From NCBI RefSeq assembly GCF_019774615.1, contig NZ_CP081496.1, forward strand, positions 3,658,001 to 3,722,000: a stretch of 64,000 nucleotides of DNA, in the 5' to 3' direction. The notes below the pieces were generated by a model, which was not told where the DNA came from, did not search any database, and saw only the letters and a list, made by a program, of their open reading frames with translations. This document shows positions 10,356 to 19,029 of this stretch, piece after piece. Within the stretch, counting starts at the first letter, position 1; each line of letters begins with the position of its first letter. A program made the translations under genes and the position numbers. Source of the stretch: Streptomyces sp. BHT-5-2 (GTDB lineage: Bacteria > Actinomycetota > Actinomycetes > Streptomycetales > Streptomycetaceae).

Positions 10356-11883
10356 ACCGTACGACCTGGCCGTGATCGGTGCCGGCTCCGCCGGTCTCGC
10401 CGGAGCCGTCACGGCCGGTGAACTCGGGCTGTCCGTCGCCCTGTTGGACACCTCCGTGCAGACGGGCGGACAGTTCTACCGCACCCCGGCTCCCACCCTG
10501 GGGGCCGTCCGGCCCGAGGCCCTGCACCATGACTGGTCCGCCTACACCGACCTGCGCCGACGGCTGGCCCGGAGCGATGTCCGTCATCTTCCCGGGCACC
10601 ACGTGTGGAGCGTGACGAAGGACGACGAGGAGGGTGTCGGTGGCGGGGCCGGCGACGGGCTGTGGGCGGTACACGCCGTCACCGGCGCCGACGGCGGTGG
10701 TGAGCGCCCCGTGCGCGTACGGGCCCGTGCGGTGCTGCTGGCGACCGGCGCCTACGAGCGTCAACTCCCCTTCCCCGGATGGACGTTGCCCGGTGTGGTG
10801 GGGGCCGGCGGCGCCCAGGCCATGCTCAAGTCGGGTCTGGTGCTGCCGGGACGGCGGGTCGTCGTGGCGGGCAGCGGCCCCCTGCTGCTCGCGGTGGCCT
10901 CCTCCCTGGCCGCCGCCGGCGCGCGGGTGCCGGCCGTCGTCGAGGCATCCGGCTATCTGCGCTACGCCCGGCATCCGCGGGCACTGGCCACCAACCCGCA
11001 CAAGGCCGCAGAGGCACTGATCCACGGCGCGGCACTGCTGCGGCACCGGGTGCGACTGCGGCCGCGCAGCGCGGTCACCGAGGTCCACGGCACGGATCGG
11101 GTGGAGGCCGTCACCGTCACGCGTCTCGATCGCGACTGGCGCCCCGTACGGGGGACGGGGCGCCGGATCGCCTGCGACGCGCTGGCCGTCGGCCACGGCC
11201 TCGTCCCCCAGATCGAGCTGGCCACGGCGCTCGACTGCGCCACCCGCCCGCTGCCCGACGGTACCCGGGCCCTGGCCCTGGACGGTCTCCAGGAGACGTC
11301 GGTGCGCGGCCTGTGGGCGGCGGGTGAGGCCGGCGGGGTGGGCGGGGCCCAACTGGCCCGACTGGAAGGGGAACTGGCGGCAGTGGCGGTAGCCGCACGC
11401 ATCCTCGGACGTCCCGCCCATGCCGGCCGGGTCCGGGAGCTCGGGCGCCGCCGGGAGCGGATGCGCGCGTTCGCCGACGCGATGGCCGCCGTCCACGCGC
11501 CCGCCCCCGGGTGGCCGCGCTGGCTCACCGACGACACCGACGTGTGCCGCTGCGAGGAGGTCACCGCCGGGCGGATCCGGGAGGCAGTCGAGGATCTCGG
11601 GGCGCGGGACGGACGCACCGTCAAGCTGCTCACCCGAGCCGGTATGGGCTGGTGCCAGGGCCGGATGTGCGGTGCGGCGGTGGCCTGCCTCGCTGCCCGC
11701 GGCCGAACCGCCGAGCCTCCGGCCGAACGCCGCCCGTTCGCCACTCCCGTCCCGCTCTCGGCACTCGCCACGCTCGATGACCCCACCATGCCGCTCGTCA
11801 CCGAGTCAGAGGGCCCTGCCGACGACCCCGGGGGCCACACCACGACCACGTTCGAGCCCGACGCCTCTCCCGGCGACAGCTGA
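10336..11883 (+). CDS. FAD/NAD(P)-dependent oxidoreductase subunit with C-terminal BFD-like [2Fe-2S] domain
   Basis: This is 515 residues from GTG 10336, preceded by AGGAAGGA. The N-terminal dinucleotide motif is VIGAGSAGLAGAV and a second one, VVVAGSGPLLLAVASS, lies near residue 175. The C-terminal BFD-like cluster ligands are C404, C406, C440 and C445 (VCRCEE and WCQGRMC). This architecture is that of the alpha subunit of heteromeric D-hydroxyproline, octopine/nopaline and proline dehydrogenases. It overlaps the [2Fe-2S] subunit gene, so the three genes form one transcription unit. The final 50 or so residues are low-complexity and probably disordered. Confidence 0.85.
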   Translation: MPLSASEPYDLAVIGAGSAGLAGAVTAGELGLSVALLDTSVQTGGQFYRTPAPTLGAVRPEALHHDWSAYTDLRRRLARSDVRHLPGHHVWSVTKDDEEGVGGGAGDGLWAVHAVTGADGGGERPVRVRARAVLLATGAYERQLPFPGWTLPGVVGAGGAQAMLKSGLVLPGRRVVVAGSGPLLLAVASSLAAAGARVPAVVEASGYLRYARHPRALATNPHKAAEALIHGAALLRHRVRLRPRSAVTEVHGTDRVEAVTVTRLDRDWRPVRGTGRRIACDALAVGHGLVPQIELATALDCATRPLPDGTRALALDGLQETSVRGLWAAGEAGGVGGAQLARLEGELAAVAVAARILGRPAHAGRVRELGRRRERMRAFADAMAAVHAPAPGWPRWLTDDTDVCRCEEVTAGRIREAVEDLGARDGRTVKLLTRAGMGWCQGRMCGAAVACLAARGRTAEPPAERRPFATPVPLSALATLDDPTMPLVTESEGPADDPGGHTTTTFEPDASPGDS

Positions 11884-11921
11884 CCGCCGGTCAGTTCCTT
11901 CCCTAGGCGCCACACCCTCAA

Positions 11922-11933
11922 GTGAAATGCCAC
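11922..11933 (+). promoter_or_regulatory. Candidate operator before the deaminase gene
   Basis: GTGAAATGCCAC matches the importer palindrome at 10 of 12 positions. It lies in the 76-base gap after the dehydrogenase genes, just upstream of the deaminase start. It suggests an internal promoter in the catabolic operon. Confidence 0.4.
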
Positions 11934-11959
11934 ATTCCATAGAAAGGTGTTCTGTCGAC

Positions 11960-12871
11960 ATGACCGTCTCCCCCACCTGGAACGCCGACCGTCCCTGGCG
12001 CGGAATCATGGTCGCCACCGCCCTTCCCCTGCGGGACGACCTCTCCGTCGACCACGACGCCTACGCCGAACACGTCCGCTGGCTGATCGACAACGGCTGC
12101 GACGGCGTCGTGCCCAACGGCTCGCTCGGCGAGTACCAGACCCTCACCGACGAGGAGCGGGCCCGCGTCGTCCGCACCGCCGTCGAGGCAGCGGGCGACG
12201 GGGCGCGGGTCATGCCCGGCGTCTCCGCCTACGGCAGCGGCGAAGCCCGGCGCTGGGCGGAGCAGGCAGCCGGCGAGGGCTGCGGCTCGGTGCTGCTGCT
12301 GCCCCCGAACGCCTACCGGGCCGGCGAGTCGGGCGTGCGCGCCCACTACGCCGAGGTCGCCCGCGTCGGGGTGCCGGTCGTCGCCTACAACAACCCCATC
12401 GACACCAAGGTCGACCTCACCCCCGGCACGCTGGCCCACCTGCACCAGGACGGCAGCATCGTCGCCGTGAAGGAGTTCACCGGCGACGTCCGCAGGGCCT
12501 ACGAGATCGCCGAACTCGCCCCGGGGCTCGATCTGCTGATCGGTGCCGACGACGTCCTGCTCGAACTCGCCCTGGCCGGCGCCGTCGGTTGGATCGCCGG
12601 ATATCCCAACGCCTTCCCCGCCAGCTGTGCCACGCTGTACCACGCCGCCGTGGCAGGCGACCTGGCCACGGCCCGTCCGCTCTACAAGGCCCTGCACCCC
12701 TTGCTGCGCTGGGACTCCAAGACGGAGTTCGTGCAGTCCATCAAGCTGTCCATGGACCTCGTCGGGCGGCGCGGCGGACCCACCCGCCCGCCGCGTTCGC
12801 CGCTCACCGGACAGACCGAGGCGGCGGTGCGGACCGCCACCCAGAAGGCCGTCGCCGACGGCCACCGCTGA
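11960..12871 (+). CDS. Dihydrodipicolinate synthase family protein, probable 1-pyrroline-4-hydroxy-2-carboxylate deaminase
   Basis: This 303-residue TIM-barrel enzyme starts at ATG 11960, preceded by AGAAAGG. The Schiff-base lysine is K171 in VAVKEFTGD, and the conserved Tyr is Y143 in AYNNP. The NGSLGE segment at 53-58 fits the substrate-carboxylate loop. In hydroxyproline catabolism this family converts the cyclic imine made by the dehydrogenase into 2-oxoglutarate semialdehyde and ammonia. The assignment rests on its position between the dehydrogenase, the epimerase and the aldehyde dehydrogenase, since the family has other activities. Confidence 0.83.
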   Translation: MTVSPTWNADRPWRGIMVATALPLRDDLSVDHDAYAEHVRWLIDNGCDGVVPNGSLGEYQTLTDEERARVVRTAVEAAGDGARVMPGVSAYGSGEARRWAEQAAGEGCGSVLLLPPNAYRAGESGVRAHYAEVARVGVPVVAYNNPIDTKVDLTPGTLAHLHQDGSIVAVKEFTGDVRRAYEIAELAPGLDLLIGADDVLLELALAGAVGWIAGYPNAFPASCATLYHAAVAGDLATARPLYKALHPLLRWDSKTEFVQSIKLSMDLVGRRGGPTRPPRSPLTGQTEAAVRTATQKAVADGHR

Positions 12872-12921
12872 CCGCGTCACCCGCTCATCGACCAGAGCAC
12901 CTGCCCACCGAAAGGAAGCCC

Positions 12922-13926
12922 GTGCGCACCCGCCATGTCTTCCACGCCGTCGATTCCCACACCGAGGGCATGCCCACCCGCGTGATCACCGGCGGCGTCG
13001 GCGTCATCCCCGGGACCACCATGGCCGAGCGGCGGACGTACTTCATCGAGCACATGGACCACCTCCGGACGCTCCTGATGTACGAACCACGTGGTCATGC
13101 CGCCATGAGCGGCGCCATCCTCCAACCGCCCACCCGCCCCGACGCCGACTACGGGGTCCTCTACATCGAGGTCTCCGGGCTCCTCCCGATGTGCGGGCAC
13201 GGCACGATCGGGGTCGCCACCGTCCTGGTCGAGACGGGCATGGTGCCGGTGACCGAACCGGTCACCACCGTCCGGCTCGACACCCCGGCGGGACTGGTGA
13301 GCGTCGACGTACGGGTGGCGGACGGCGCCGCCACCTCCGTCACGCTCACCAACGTCCCCGCCTTCTGCGCCGCCCTGGACCGCAGGGTCGAGGTCCCCGG
13401 CCACGGCACGGTCACCCACGACCTCGCGTTCGGCGGGAACTTCTACGCCTTCGTCGAACTCGACGCGCTGGGGCTGCCGTTCGACCGCGCCCGCAAGGAC
13501 GACCTGCTGGCCGCCGGACTCGCCGTCATGGACGCCATCAACGCCTCGCCGGAGCGGCCCGTGCACCCCGAGCGGCCGGAGATCGCCGGAGTCAAGCACG
13601 TCTACCTCACCGCTCCCGGCTCCGACGCCCACCACTCGCGGCACGCCATGGCCATCCATCCCGGCTGGTTCGACCGCTCCCCGTGCGGAACGGGTACCTC
13701 GGCCCGGATGGCCCAGCTGCACGCACGCGGTCAACTTCCCCTGGGCCGCGACTTCGTCAACGAATCCTTCATCGGCACCCGCTTCACGGGCCGTCTGATC
13801 GAGGAGACCACGGTCGGCGCACTGCCCGCCGTCGTACCGACCGTCACCGGACGCGCCTGGATCACCGGCACCGCGCAGTACTTCCTCGACCCGGACGACC
13901 CCTTCCCCGGAGGTTTCCTGCTGTGA
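12922..13926 (+). CDS. 4-hydroxyproline 2-epimerase (proline racemase family)
   Basis: This is 334 residues from GTG 12922 with AAAGGA at 12911-12916. The two active-site cysteines are both present: C91 in LPMCGHGTIG and C255 in SPCGTGTSA. The Cys-Cys pair indicates a racemase or epimerase; trans-3-hydroxyproline dehydratases of the family have Thr at the first position. It would convert trans-4-hydroxy-L-proline to the D-epimer used by the dehydrogenase encoded upstream. The stop overlaps the aldehyde dehydrogenase start (GTGA). Proline racemase is a less likely alternative. Confidence 0.88.
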   Translation: MRTRHVFHAVDSHTEGMPTRVITGGVGVIPGTTMAERRTYFIEHMDHLRTLLMYEPRGHAAMSGAILQPPTRPDADYGVLYIEVSGLLPMCGHGTIGVATVLVETGMVPVTEPVTTVRLDTPAGLVSVDVRVADGAATSVTLTNVPAFCAALDRRVEVPGHGTVTHDLAFGGNFYAFVELDALGLPFDRARKDDLLAAGLAVMDAINASPERPVHPERPEIAGVKHVYLTAPGSDAHHSRHAMAIHPGWFDRSPCGTGTSARMAQLHARGQLPLGRDFVNESFIGTRFTGRLIEETTVGALPAVVPTVTGRAWITGTAQYFLDPDDPFPGGFLL

Positions 13927-15305
13927 CCGACGCCGCCTCCCCCATCACCTCGCACAACCCGGCCGACCCCTCCGACGTCCTGCTCCGGATCCCGGCGCCC
14001 GGCGCCTCGGGGGCGGCCGGCGCCGTGGAGCGGGCCCGCGCGGCCCAGCCCGACTGGCTGCGCGGCGGGGCGGCCGCCCGCTCCGCCGCGCTCGGCGCGG
14101 TCGCCGCCGCCATCGACGCCGCCGCGGCCGAGCTGGCCGCACTCGCCGTCCGCGAAGTGGGCAAGCCGCTCACCGAGGCCCGCGCCGAAGTCGCCCGCAC
14201 GGCCGCGATCTGGCGCTACTACGCCCAGGCCCCGTACGAACCCGTCGGCGCGGTCCACGAGACCGCCGCCGGCCCCGGCCTGCTGCTCACCCGCCGCCGC
14301 CCGCACGGCGTGGCCGGACTGGTCACGCCCTGGAACTTCCCCTTCGCCATCCCCAGTTGGAAGGCCGCCCCGGCGCTCGCCGCCGGCAACGCGGTCGTCC
14401 TCAAACCCGCGCCCGAGGCCACCGCCTGCGCGCAGCGCCTGGCCGACATCGTCCGACAGGCGCTACCCGATGAGGTGTTCACCGTCCTGCCCGGCGGGGC
14501 CACCGAAGGCCAGGCACTCGTCTGCACCGCCGATGTCGTCTCCTTCACCGGCTCGACCGCCGTGGGTCGGAACGTCGCCCGCGCCGCCACGGAACGGGGC
14601 GTCCCGGTCCAGGCCGAGATGGGCGGCCTCAACGCGGCGATCGTCCTCCCCGACGCCGACATCGAACGGGCCGCGGCCCACCTCGCCGCCGCCATCGCCG
14701 GGTACGCGGGTCAGAAGTGCACCGCCACCAGCCGCGTCATCGCGGTCGGTGCGGCCCTCGCCCCGCTGCGCGAGGCGCTCGCCGCGGCCCTGCGAGCCGT
14801 ACCCGTCGGTGATCCGGCCGACCCGGCGACCGTGAGTGGGCCGCTGATCAGCGCAGCGGCCCGCGACCAGGTCGGCGACGCACGGCAGGGACTGAGCCCG
14901 GTGGCCGGCGGAACGGCACCCGACGGGCCCGGCTGGTACGCGGCCCCGACCCTGGTCGAGAAGGTCCCACCGGGGCACCGCCTCCTGCGCGAAGAGGTCT
15001 TCGGCCCACTCGCCGTACTACAGCCCGCCGACGACCTCGACCACGCCGTACACCTCACCAACTCCGTGCCGTACGGCCTGGTCACGTCGGTCCACACCGC
15101 TGATCTGGACGCGGCGCTGTGCGGCCTGGACCGGCTCGACACCGGAATGATCCGGATCAACGCACCGTCCACGGGCGTCGACTTCCACCTGCCGTTCGGC
15201 GGCACCAAGGCGTCCAGCCACGGGCCGCGTGAACAGGGCCGGGCGGCGCTGGAGTTCTACACCTCCACCCGGACCTACACCCTGTCGCCCGCCAAGGCAA
15301 CGTGA
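13923..15305 (+). CDS. Aldehyde dehydrogenase, probable 2-oxoglutarate semialdehyde dehydrogenase
   Basis: This is 460 residues from GTG 13923, overlapping the epimerase stop by 4 bases. Key residues are the catalytic C266 in GQKCTATS, general base E232 in QAEMGG, PWNFP at 136-140 and FTGS at 208-211. In this pathway it would oxidise the semialdehyde released by the deaminase to 2-oxoglutarate, which enters the TCA cycle. At 460 residues it is slightly short for the family, with no missing motif. The frame stays open some 1,380 bases upstream, but that part is a shadow of the two preceding genes. Confidence 0.87.
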   Translation: MTDAASPITSHNPADPSDVLLRIPAPGASGAAGAVERARAAQPDWLRGGAAARSAALGAVAAAIDAAAAELAALAVREVGKPLTEARAEVARTAAIWRYYAQAPYEPVGAVHETAAGPGLLLTRRRPHGVAGLVTPWNFPFAIPSWKAAPALAAGNAVVLKPAPEATACAQRLADIVRQALPDEVFTVLPGGATEGQALVCTADVVSFTGSTAVGRNVARAATERGVPVQAEMGGLNAAIVLPDADIERAAAHLAAAIAGYAGQKCTATSRVIAVGAALAPLREALAAALRAVPVGDPADPATVSGPLISAAARDQVGDARQGLSPVAGGTAPDGPGWYAAPTLVEKVPPGHRLLREEVFGPLAVLQPADDLDHAVHLTNSVPYGLVTSVHTADLDAALCGLDRLDTGMIRINAPSTGVDFHLPFGGTKASSHGPREQGRAALEFYTSTRTYTLSPAKAT

Positions 15306-15313
15306 CATTGTAC
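15302..15313 (+). promoter_or_regulatory. Candidate operator before the GntR gene
   Basis: GTGACATTGTAC (10 of 12 positions as at 8634) overlaps the stop of the aldehyde dehydrogenase gene and lies about 30 bases before the regulator start. The position suits autoregulation. Confidence 0.42.
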
Positions 15314-15343
15314 GGTGGCGGTCCAGATCGGACCGAAGGGATC

Positions 15344-16075
15344 ATGAGCGCCATGGGGCACCTGAAGCACCGCGACCTCAACGCAGGCCGGGAGCGGCTG
15401 CGCGACCAGGTGAGCAACGCCCTGCGCGCCGCCCTGATCTCCGGCGAACTTCGTCCGGGCATGGTGTACTCGGCTCCGGTCCTCGCCGAGGACTTCGGGA
15501 TCTCCGCCACGCCCGTACGCGAAGCGATGCTCGACCTGGCCCGCGAGGGCCTGGTCGAGCCCGTCCGCAACAAGGGCTTCCGGGTCACCGAGGTCAACGA
15601 GCGCGACCTCGACCAGTACACCGAGATCCGCGCACTCATCGAGATCCCCACGGTCGGCCGAGTCGCCCGCACCGCCACCCGCGAGGAGCTGGAGGCGCTG
15701 CGGCCGGTCGCCGAGGAGATCGTGCGGGCCGCCCGTGATCACGACCTCATCGGCTATCTGGAGGCCGACCGGCAGTTCCACCTCTCGCTCCTCGCGCTCT
15801 CCGGCAACGACCGTCTCGTCGAGACCGTCGGCGACCTGCGCAAGCGCTCCCGCCTGTACGGCCTCACCGCCCTCGACAAGCGCGGTGAACTGATCCCCTC
15901 GGCCGAGGAACACCTGGAACTACTCGACCTGATGCTCGCCGGCGACACGAAGAAGGCCGAGCGGTGCATGGCCAGGCACCTGGGCCACGTCCGCTCCCTG
16001 TGGGCCGGCAGCGGCGGCTCCTCCCCGGCCGAAACCACGGGGGCGACGCGGCGTTCCGGGAAGCGTCCCTCCTGA
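15344..16075 (+). CDS. GntR-family transcriptional regulator (FadR/FCD subfamily)
   Basis: This is 243 residues from ATG 15344. GTG 15302 and ATG 15353 are in-frame alternatives; GAAGGG at 15335-15340 fits either ATG and is rather close to 15344. The N-terminal winged helix (LAEDFGISATPVREAMLDLAREGLV) is followed by an all-helical FCD effector domain with metal/ligand positions (D-x3-H type, EADRQFH). It probably senses hydroxyproline or a pathway intermediate. The 12-bp motifs upstream of this gene and its neighbours are its likely targets. Confidence 0.88.
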   Translation: MSAMGHLKHRDLNAGRERLRDQVSNALRAALISGELRPGMVYSAPVLAEDFGISATPVREAMLDLAREGLVEPVRNKGFRVTEVNERDLDQYTEIRALIEIPTVGRVARTATREELEALRPVAEEIVRAARDHDLIGYLEADRQFHLSLLALSGNDRLVETVGDLRKRSRLYGLTALDKRGELIPSAEEHLELLDLMLAGDTKKAERCMARHLGHVRSLWAGSGGSSPAETTGATRRSGKRPS

Positions 16076-16182
16076 GGCGATGAGCCACTGAGACGGCGGA
16101 GGGCCTTTCATAACGCCGCGCTATGCCCGAACGAGGGCTCCCCGGAAGCGGCCGGCCGAGGCACGCTGGCCTGTGCCCAGAT

Positions 16183-16194
16183 ATGCAATGTCAC
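16183..16194 (-). promoter_or_regulatory. Candidate operator before the iminopeptidase gene
   Basis: Read on the minus strand this is GTGACATTGCAT, matching the palindrome at 10 of 12 positions. A weaker related site is at 16235-16246, next to the ribosome-binding region. Both lie in the 183-base gap before the peptidase gene. Confidence 0.42.
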
Positions 16195-16258
16195 ACCTCA
16201 CCGATGCCTCCGTCCCCGGCTCCTCCCCCGCCGTGCCACATTGTGAAAGGGCAGCACC

Positions 16259-17524
16259 ATGAACCCCGCTCATGCCACCACCGATCACGTCTTCACCGTC
16301 CCGCTGGACCACTCACTTCCGGACGGCCCGACCCTCCAGGTGTTCGCACGTGAGGTCGTCGACCCGGCCCGCACGCAGGACCAACTGCCCTGGCTCCTCT
16401 ACTTGCAGGGCGGCCCCGGCGGCAAGGCCCCCCGTCCTTCGGCGGGATCGCCGGGATGGCTGCCCCAGGCGCTCAAGAGCCACCGGGTGCTCCTCCTCGA
16501 CCAGCGCGGCACCGGCCGCTCCACTCCGGTCACCGCCAAAGCGGCCTCCCGGTTCGCCTCTCCGGCCGAACTGGCCGCCCACCTGGCCCACTTCCGCGCC
16601 GACGCCATCGTGGCCGACGCGGAGCTGATCCGCAGGCAACTGTGCGGTGACGAGCCCTGGGAGACACTCGGCCAGAGCTACGGCGGCTTCATCACCCTCA
16701 CCTACCTCTCCCAGGCCCCCCACGGCCTGCGAGCCTGCTACGTCACCGGCGGCCTGCCCGGACTCACCGCGACCGCGGACGACGTCTACCACCGCACCTA
16801 CCCCCGGGTACGGGACCGGGTCCGCGACTTCTACGCCCGCTACCCCGAGGACGCCGCCCGACTGCGCAAGATCGCGGACCTTCTCCCGTCCGACGACGTC
16901 CGACTGCCCGGCGGCGACCGCCTCACCACCCGCCGTCTGCGCACCCTCGGCCTCGTCCTCGGGGTGGGCGACGGCTTCGAACGCCTCCACTGGCTGCTCG
17001 ACGAATCCCTGGACGCGGACGGCGAGTTGGCCGACACCTTCCTCCACCAGGTCGAGTCCCTGACCGGTTTCACCGACAACCCGCTGTACGCCGTCATGCA
17101 GGAGACGCTGTACGGGCAGGGGGCCGGCCCGACCGCCTGGGCCGCCGACCGGTCACTGACCGACTTCCCCGAGTTCGCCGAGGACGCCGACCCCCTCCTC
17201 CTCACCGGGGAAATGATCTACCCCTGGATGTTCCGTGAGATCAAGGGCCTGCGCCCCTTCGCGGACGCCGCGGACCTCCTCGCCCAGCGCACCGACTGGC
17301 CCCTGCTCTACGACCCCCAACGCCTCGCCGCCAACCAGGTCCCCCTGGCCGCGGTCGTCTACCACGACGACATGTACGTCGACGCGGGACTCTCGCTGCG
17401 CACGGCGCAGGACGTCGGCGCCACCCGCGCCTGGGTCACCAACGAATGGGAGCACGACGGCGTCACCGCCTCCAACGGCCGGGTCCTCGCCCGCCTGATG
17501 GACCTGGCCGCCGGCCGCGCGTAG
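16259..17524 (+). CDS. Proline iminopeptidase (S33 family alpha/beta hydrolase)
   Basis: This is 421 residues from ATG 16259 with GAAAGGG at 16245-16251. The oxyanion segment YLQGGPGG is at 48-55, DQRGTGRS at 81-88 and the nucleophile S140 in GQSYGG. Acid and His lie in the C-terminal part (EWEHDGVT). No signal peptide is seen, so it is cytoplasmic. It resembles the Streptomyces prolyl aminopeptidase that removes N-terminal proline from peptides. Here it would process peptides brought in by the importer. The shared operator-like motif links it to the island. Confidence 0.88.
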   Translation: MNPAHATTDHVFTVPLDHSLPDGPTLQVFAREVVDPARTQDQLPWLLYLQGGPGGKAPRPSAGSPGWLPQALKSHRVLLLDQRGTGRSTPVTAKAASRFASPAELAAHLAHFRADAIVADAELIRRQLCGDEPWETLGQSYGGFITLTYLSQAPHGLRACYVTGGLPGLTATADDVYHRTYPRVRDRVRDFYARYPEDAARLRKIADLLPSDDVRLPGGDRLTTRRLRTLGLVLGVGDGFERLHWLLDESLDADGELADTFLHQVESLTGFTDNPLYAVMQETLYGQGAGPTAWAADRSLTDFPEFAEDADPLLLTGEMIYPWMFREIKGLRPFADAADLLAQRTDWPLLYDPQRLAANQVPLAAVVYHDDMYVDAGLSLRTAQDVGATRAWVTNEWEHDGVTASNGRVLARLMDLAAGRA

Positions 17525-17570
17525 TCCTCCCGCCCCGCGCTCCCCTCCTCCCTCCCACGACAGGAGTGCC

Positions 17571-18767
17571 ATGTCCCACGTCCCCACACGTCTGCGCGCC
17601 TGCACCGCGGCTCTCGCCCTCGCGTCCTGCCTCGCCGCCCCCGCATCGGCGAACGGGGCCGCGCCACCGCCGACCCCACGTCCCTCGTCCCTCGCCGCCG
17701 ACTGCGCGCTGCCCGGCAGGACCAGATGGACCGACGAGGGTCATGACACCGACCGCACCCGGTTCCAGCGCGCCACCGGAACCAGGCGCGTCCTGATGCT
17801 GTTCGTGGACTTCCCCGACGCCAGGGCCACCGACTCCACAGAGAAGTACGCGGCCCAACTCGCCCCCGCCGCCGACTGGATGCGCACGGCCAGCTACGGG
17901 CACACACGCCTCGCCCTCACCGCGCTGCACCGCTGGGTCCGCATGCCGGCGACTTCGGACTCGTACGGATTCCGGCGCGGCCTCACCTTCGAGGCCCACG
18001 AGAAGTACCTACGCGACGCGGTCACCGCCGCCGACCCGTACGCGGACTTCTCCCGCTACGACATGGTCTACGTCGTCCCCACCAGGGCGGCCTCCGCGAT
18101 CTCCTTCTCCCCGACCTACCTCTACGACCCCACCACGCCCGGAGTGACCGCCGACGGCACCCGCATCAAGTGGGCCGTGACCTTCGGCCAGGACATGTGG
18201 CACTGGGGCCCCAGGGTCGCCGACCACGAGACCGGCCACACCTTCGGCCTGCCCGACCTCTACTCCTTCACCGGCCCCACCCACCAGTACGTCGGCGGCT
18301 GGGACGTCATGGGCAACATCGCCGGCCCCGCACCCCAGTACCTGGGCTGGCACTCCTGGAAGCTCGGCTGGACCCGCGATGCCCAGGTCGCCTGCCTGGC
18401 CGCGCCCGGCCGACGCACCGTGCGCCTGACCCCGGTGGAACGACGCGGCGGCACCAAGATCGCCGTGCTGCGCACCGGGGCGACGACGGCGTACGTCGCG
18501 GAGTCCCGCAGGGCCCAGGGCCACGACGCACAGGCGTGCTCGCGCGGCGTCCTCATCTACAAGGTCGACTCCGCGACCCGGACCGGCGAGGGTCCGGTCC
18601 GCGTCATGAACGGCCACCCGTCCGCGAAGCCACGAGCCGGCTGCACCCCCCTGGACCTCGCGGCGTACACGCCCGGCCAACACTTCACGGACCCGGACAA
18701 CGACGTCCGCATCGACGTTCTCGCGGGTGGCGCGGCAGGGGATGCGGTGAAACTCCGCAGGTCGTAG
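17571..18767 (+). CDS. Secreted M6-like zinc metalloprotease
   Basis: This is 398 residues with a Sec signal peptide (RACTAALALASCLAAPASA). The metal site is HETGHTFGLPD, with H219, E220 and H223, followed by WDVMGN as a Met-turn-like segment. This is the pattern of M6 (immune-inhibitor-A-like) peptidases, without the usual long propeptide or PKD domains. It starts 46 bases after the iminopeptidase. It could release peptides outside the cell for the importer; the collagen or gelatin link is inference from context. Confidence 0.8.
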   Translation: MSHVPTRLRACTAALALASCLAAPASANGAAPPPTPRPSSLAADCALPGRTRWTDEGHDTDRTRFQRATGTRRVLMLFVDFPDARATDSTEKYAAQLAPAADWMRTASYGHTRLALTALHRWVRMPATSDSYGFRRGLTFEAHEKYLRDAVTAADPYADFSRYDMVYVVPTRAASAISFSPTYLYDPTTPGVTADGTRIKWAVTFGQDMWHWGPRVADHETGHTFGLPDLYSFTGPTHQYVGGWDVMGNIAGPAPQYLGWHSWKLGWTRDAQVACLAAPGRRTVRLTPVERRGGTKIAVLRTGATTAYVAESRRAQGHDAQACSRGVLIYKVDSATRTGEGPVRVMNGHPSAKPRAGCTPLDLAAYTPGQHFTDPDNDVRIDVLAGGAAGDAVKLRRS

Positions 18768-18871
18768 GTCTCTCGGGAACCACGTGCGCAGTACCCGCGA
18801 CGGCCGGAAGAACGCCGCATGCGCACCATGGCCCGCCCCTGGCCATGACGACCGCGGGCGAACCAGGGACA

Positions 18872-18920
18872 GGTTGTTCCCCGACTCGTCGAAGGGGGAT
18901 GGAGGAGTCGGGGAACAACC
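18872..18920. terminator. Strong bidirectional terminator hairpin
   Basis: Arms 18872-18887 and 18905-18920 are perfectly complementary over 16 bases with a 17-base loop. They lie between the convergent protease gene (ends 18767) and the secreted-protein gene (ends 19030). The rest of this 262-base gap holds nothing else I can identify. Confidence 0.8.
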
Positions 18921-19029
18921 CCGGGACGGTCACCACGACTTGGACATGCACACGATGTCACCGTCGGCGATCAGCAACTCGACGCGTACGCCGGGGTGTT
19001 CGGTTGCGCGTGCAGGTGTGCTGCCGCTG

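Noticed and set aside
12543..13922. Long upstream extension of the aldehyde dehydrogenase frame (920 codons in all)
   Set aside because: The extra part is low-complexity Pro/Arg/Thr translation of the deaminase and epimerase genes in another frame. The GTG overlapping the epimerase stop is the natural start.
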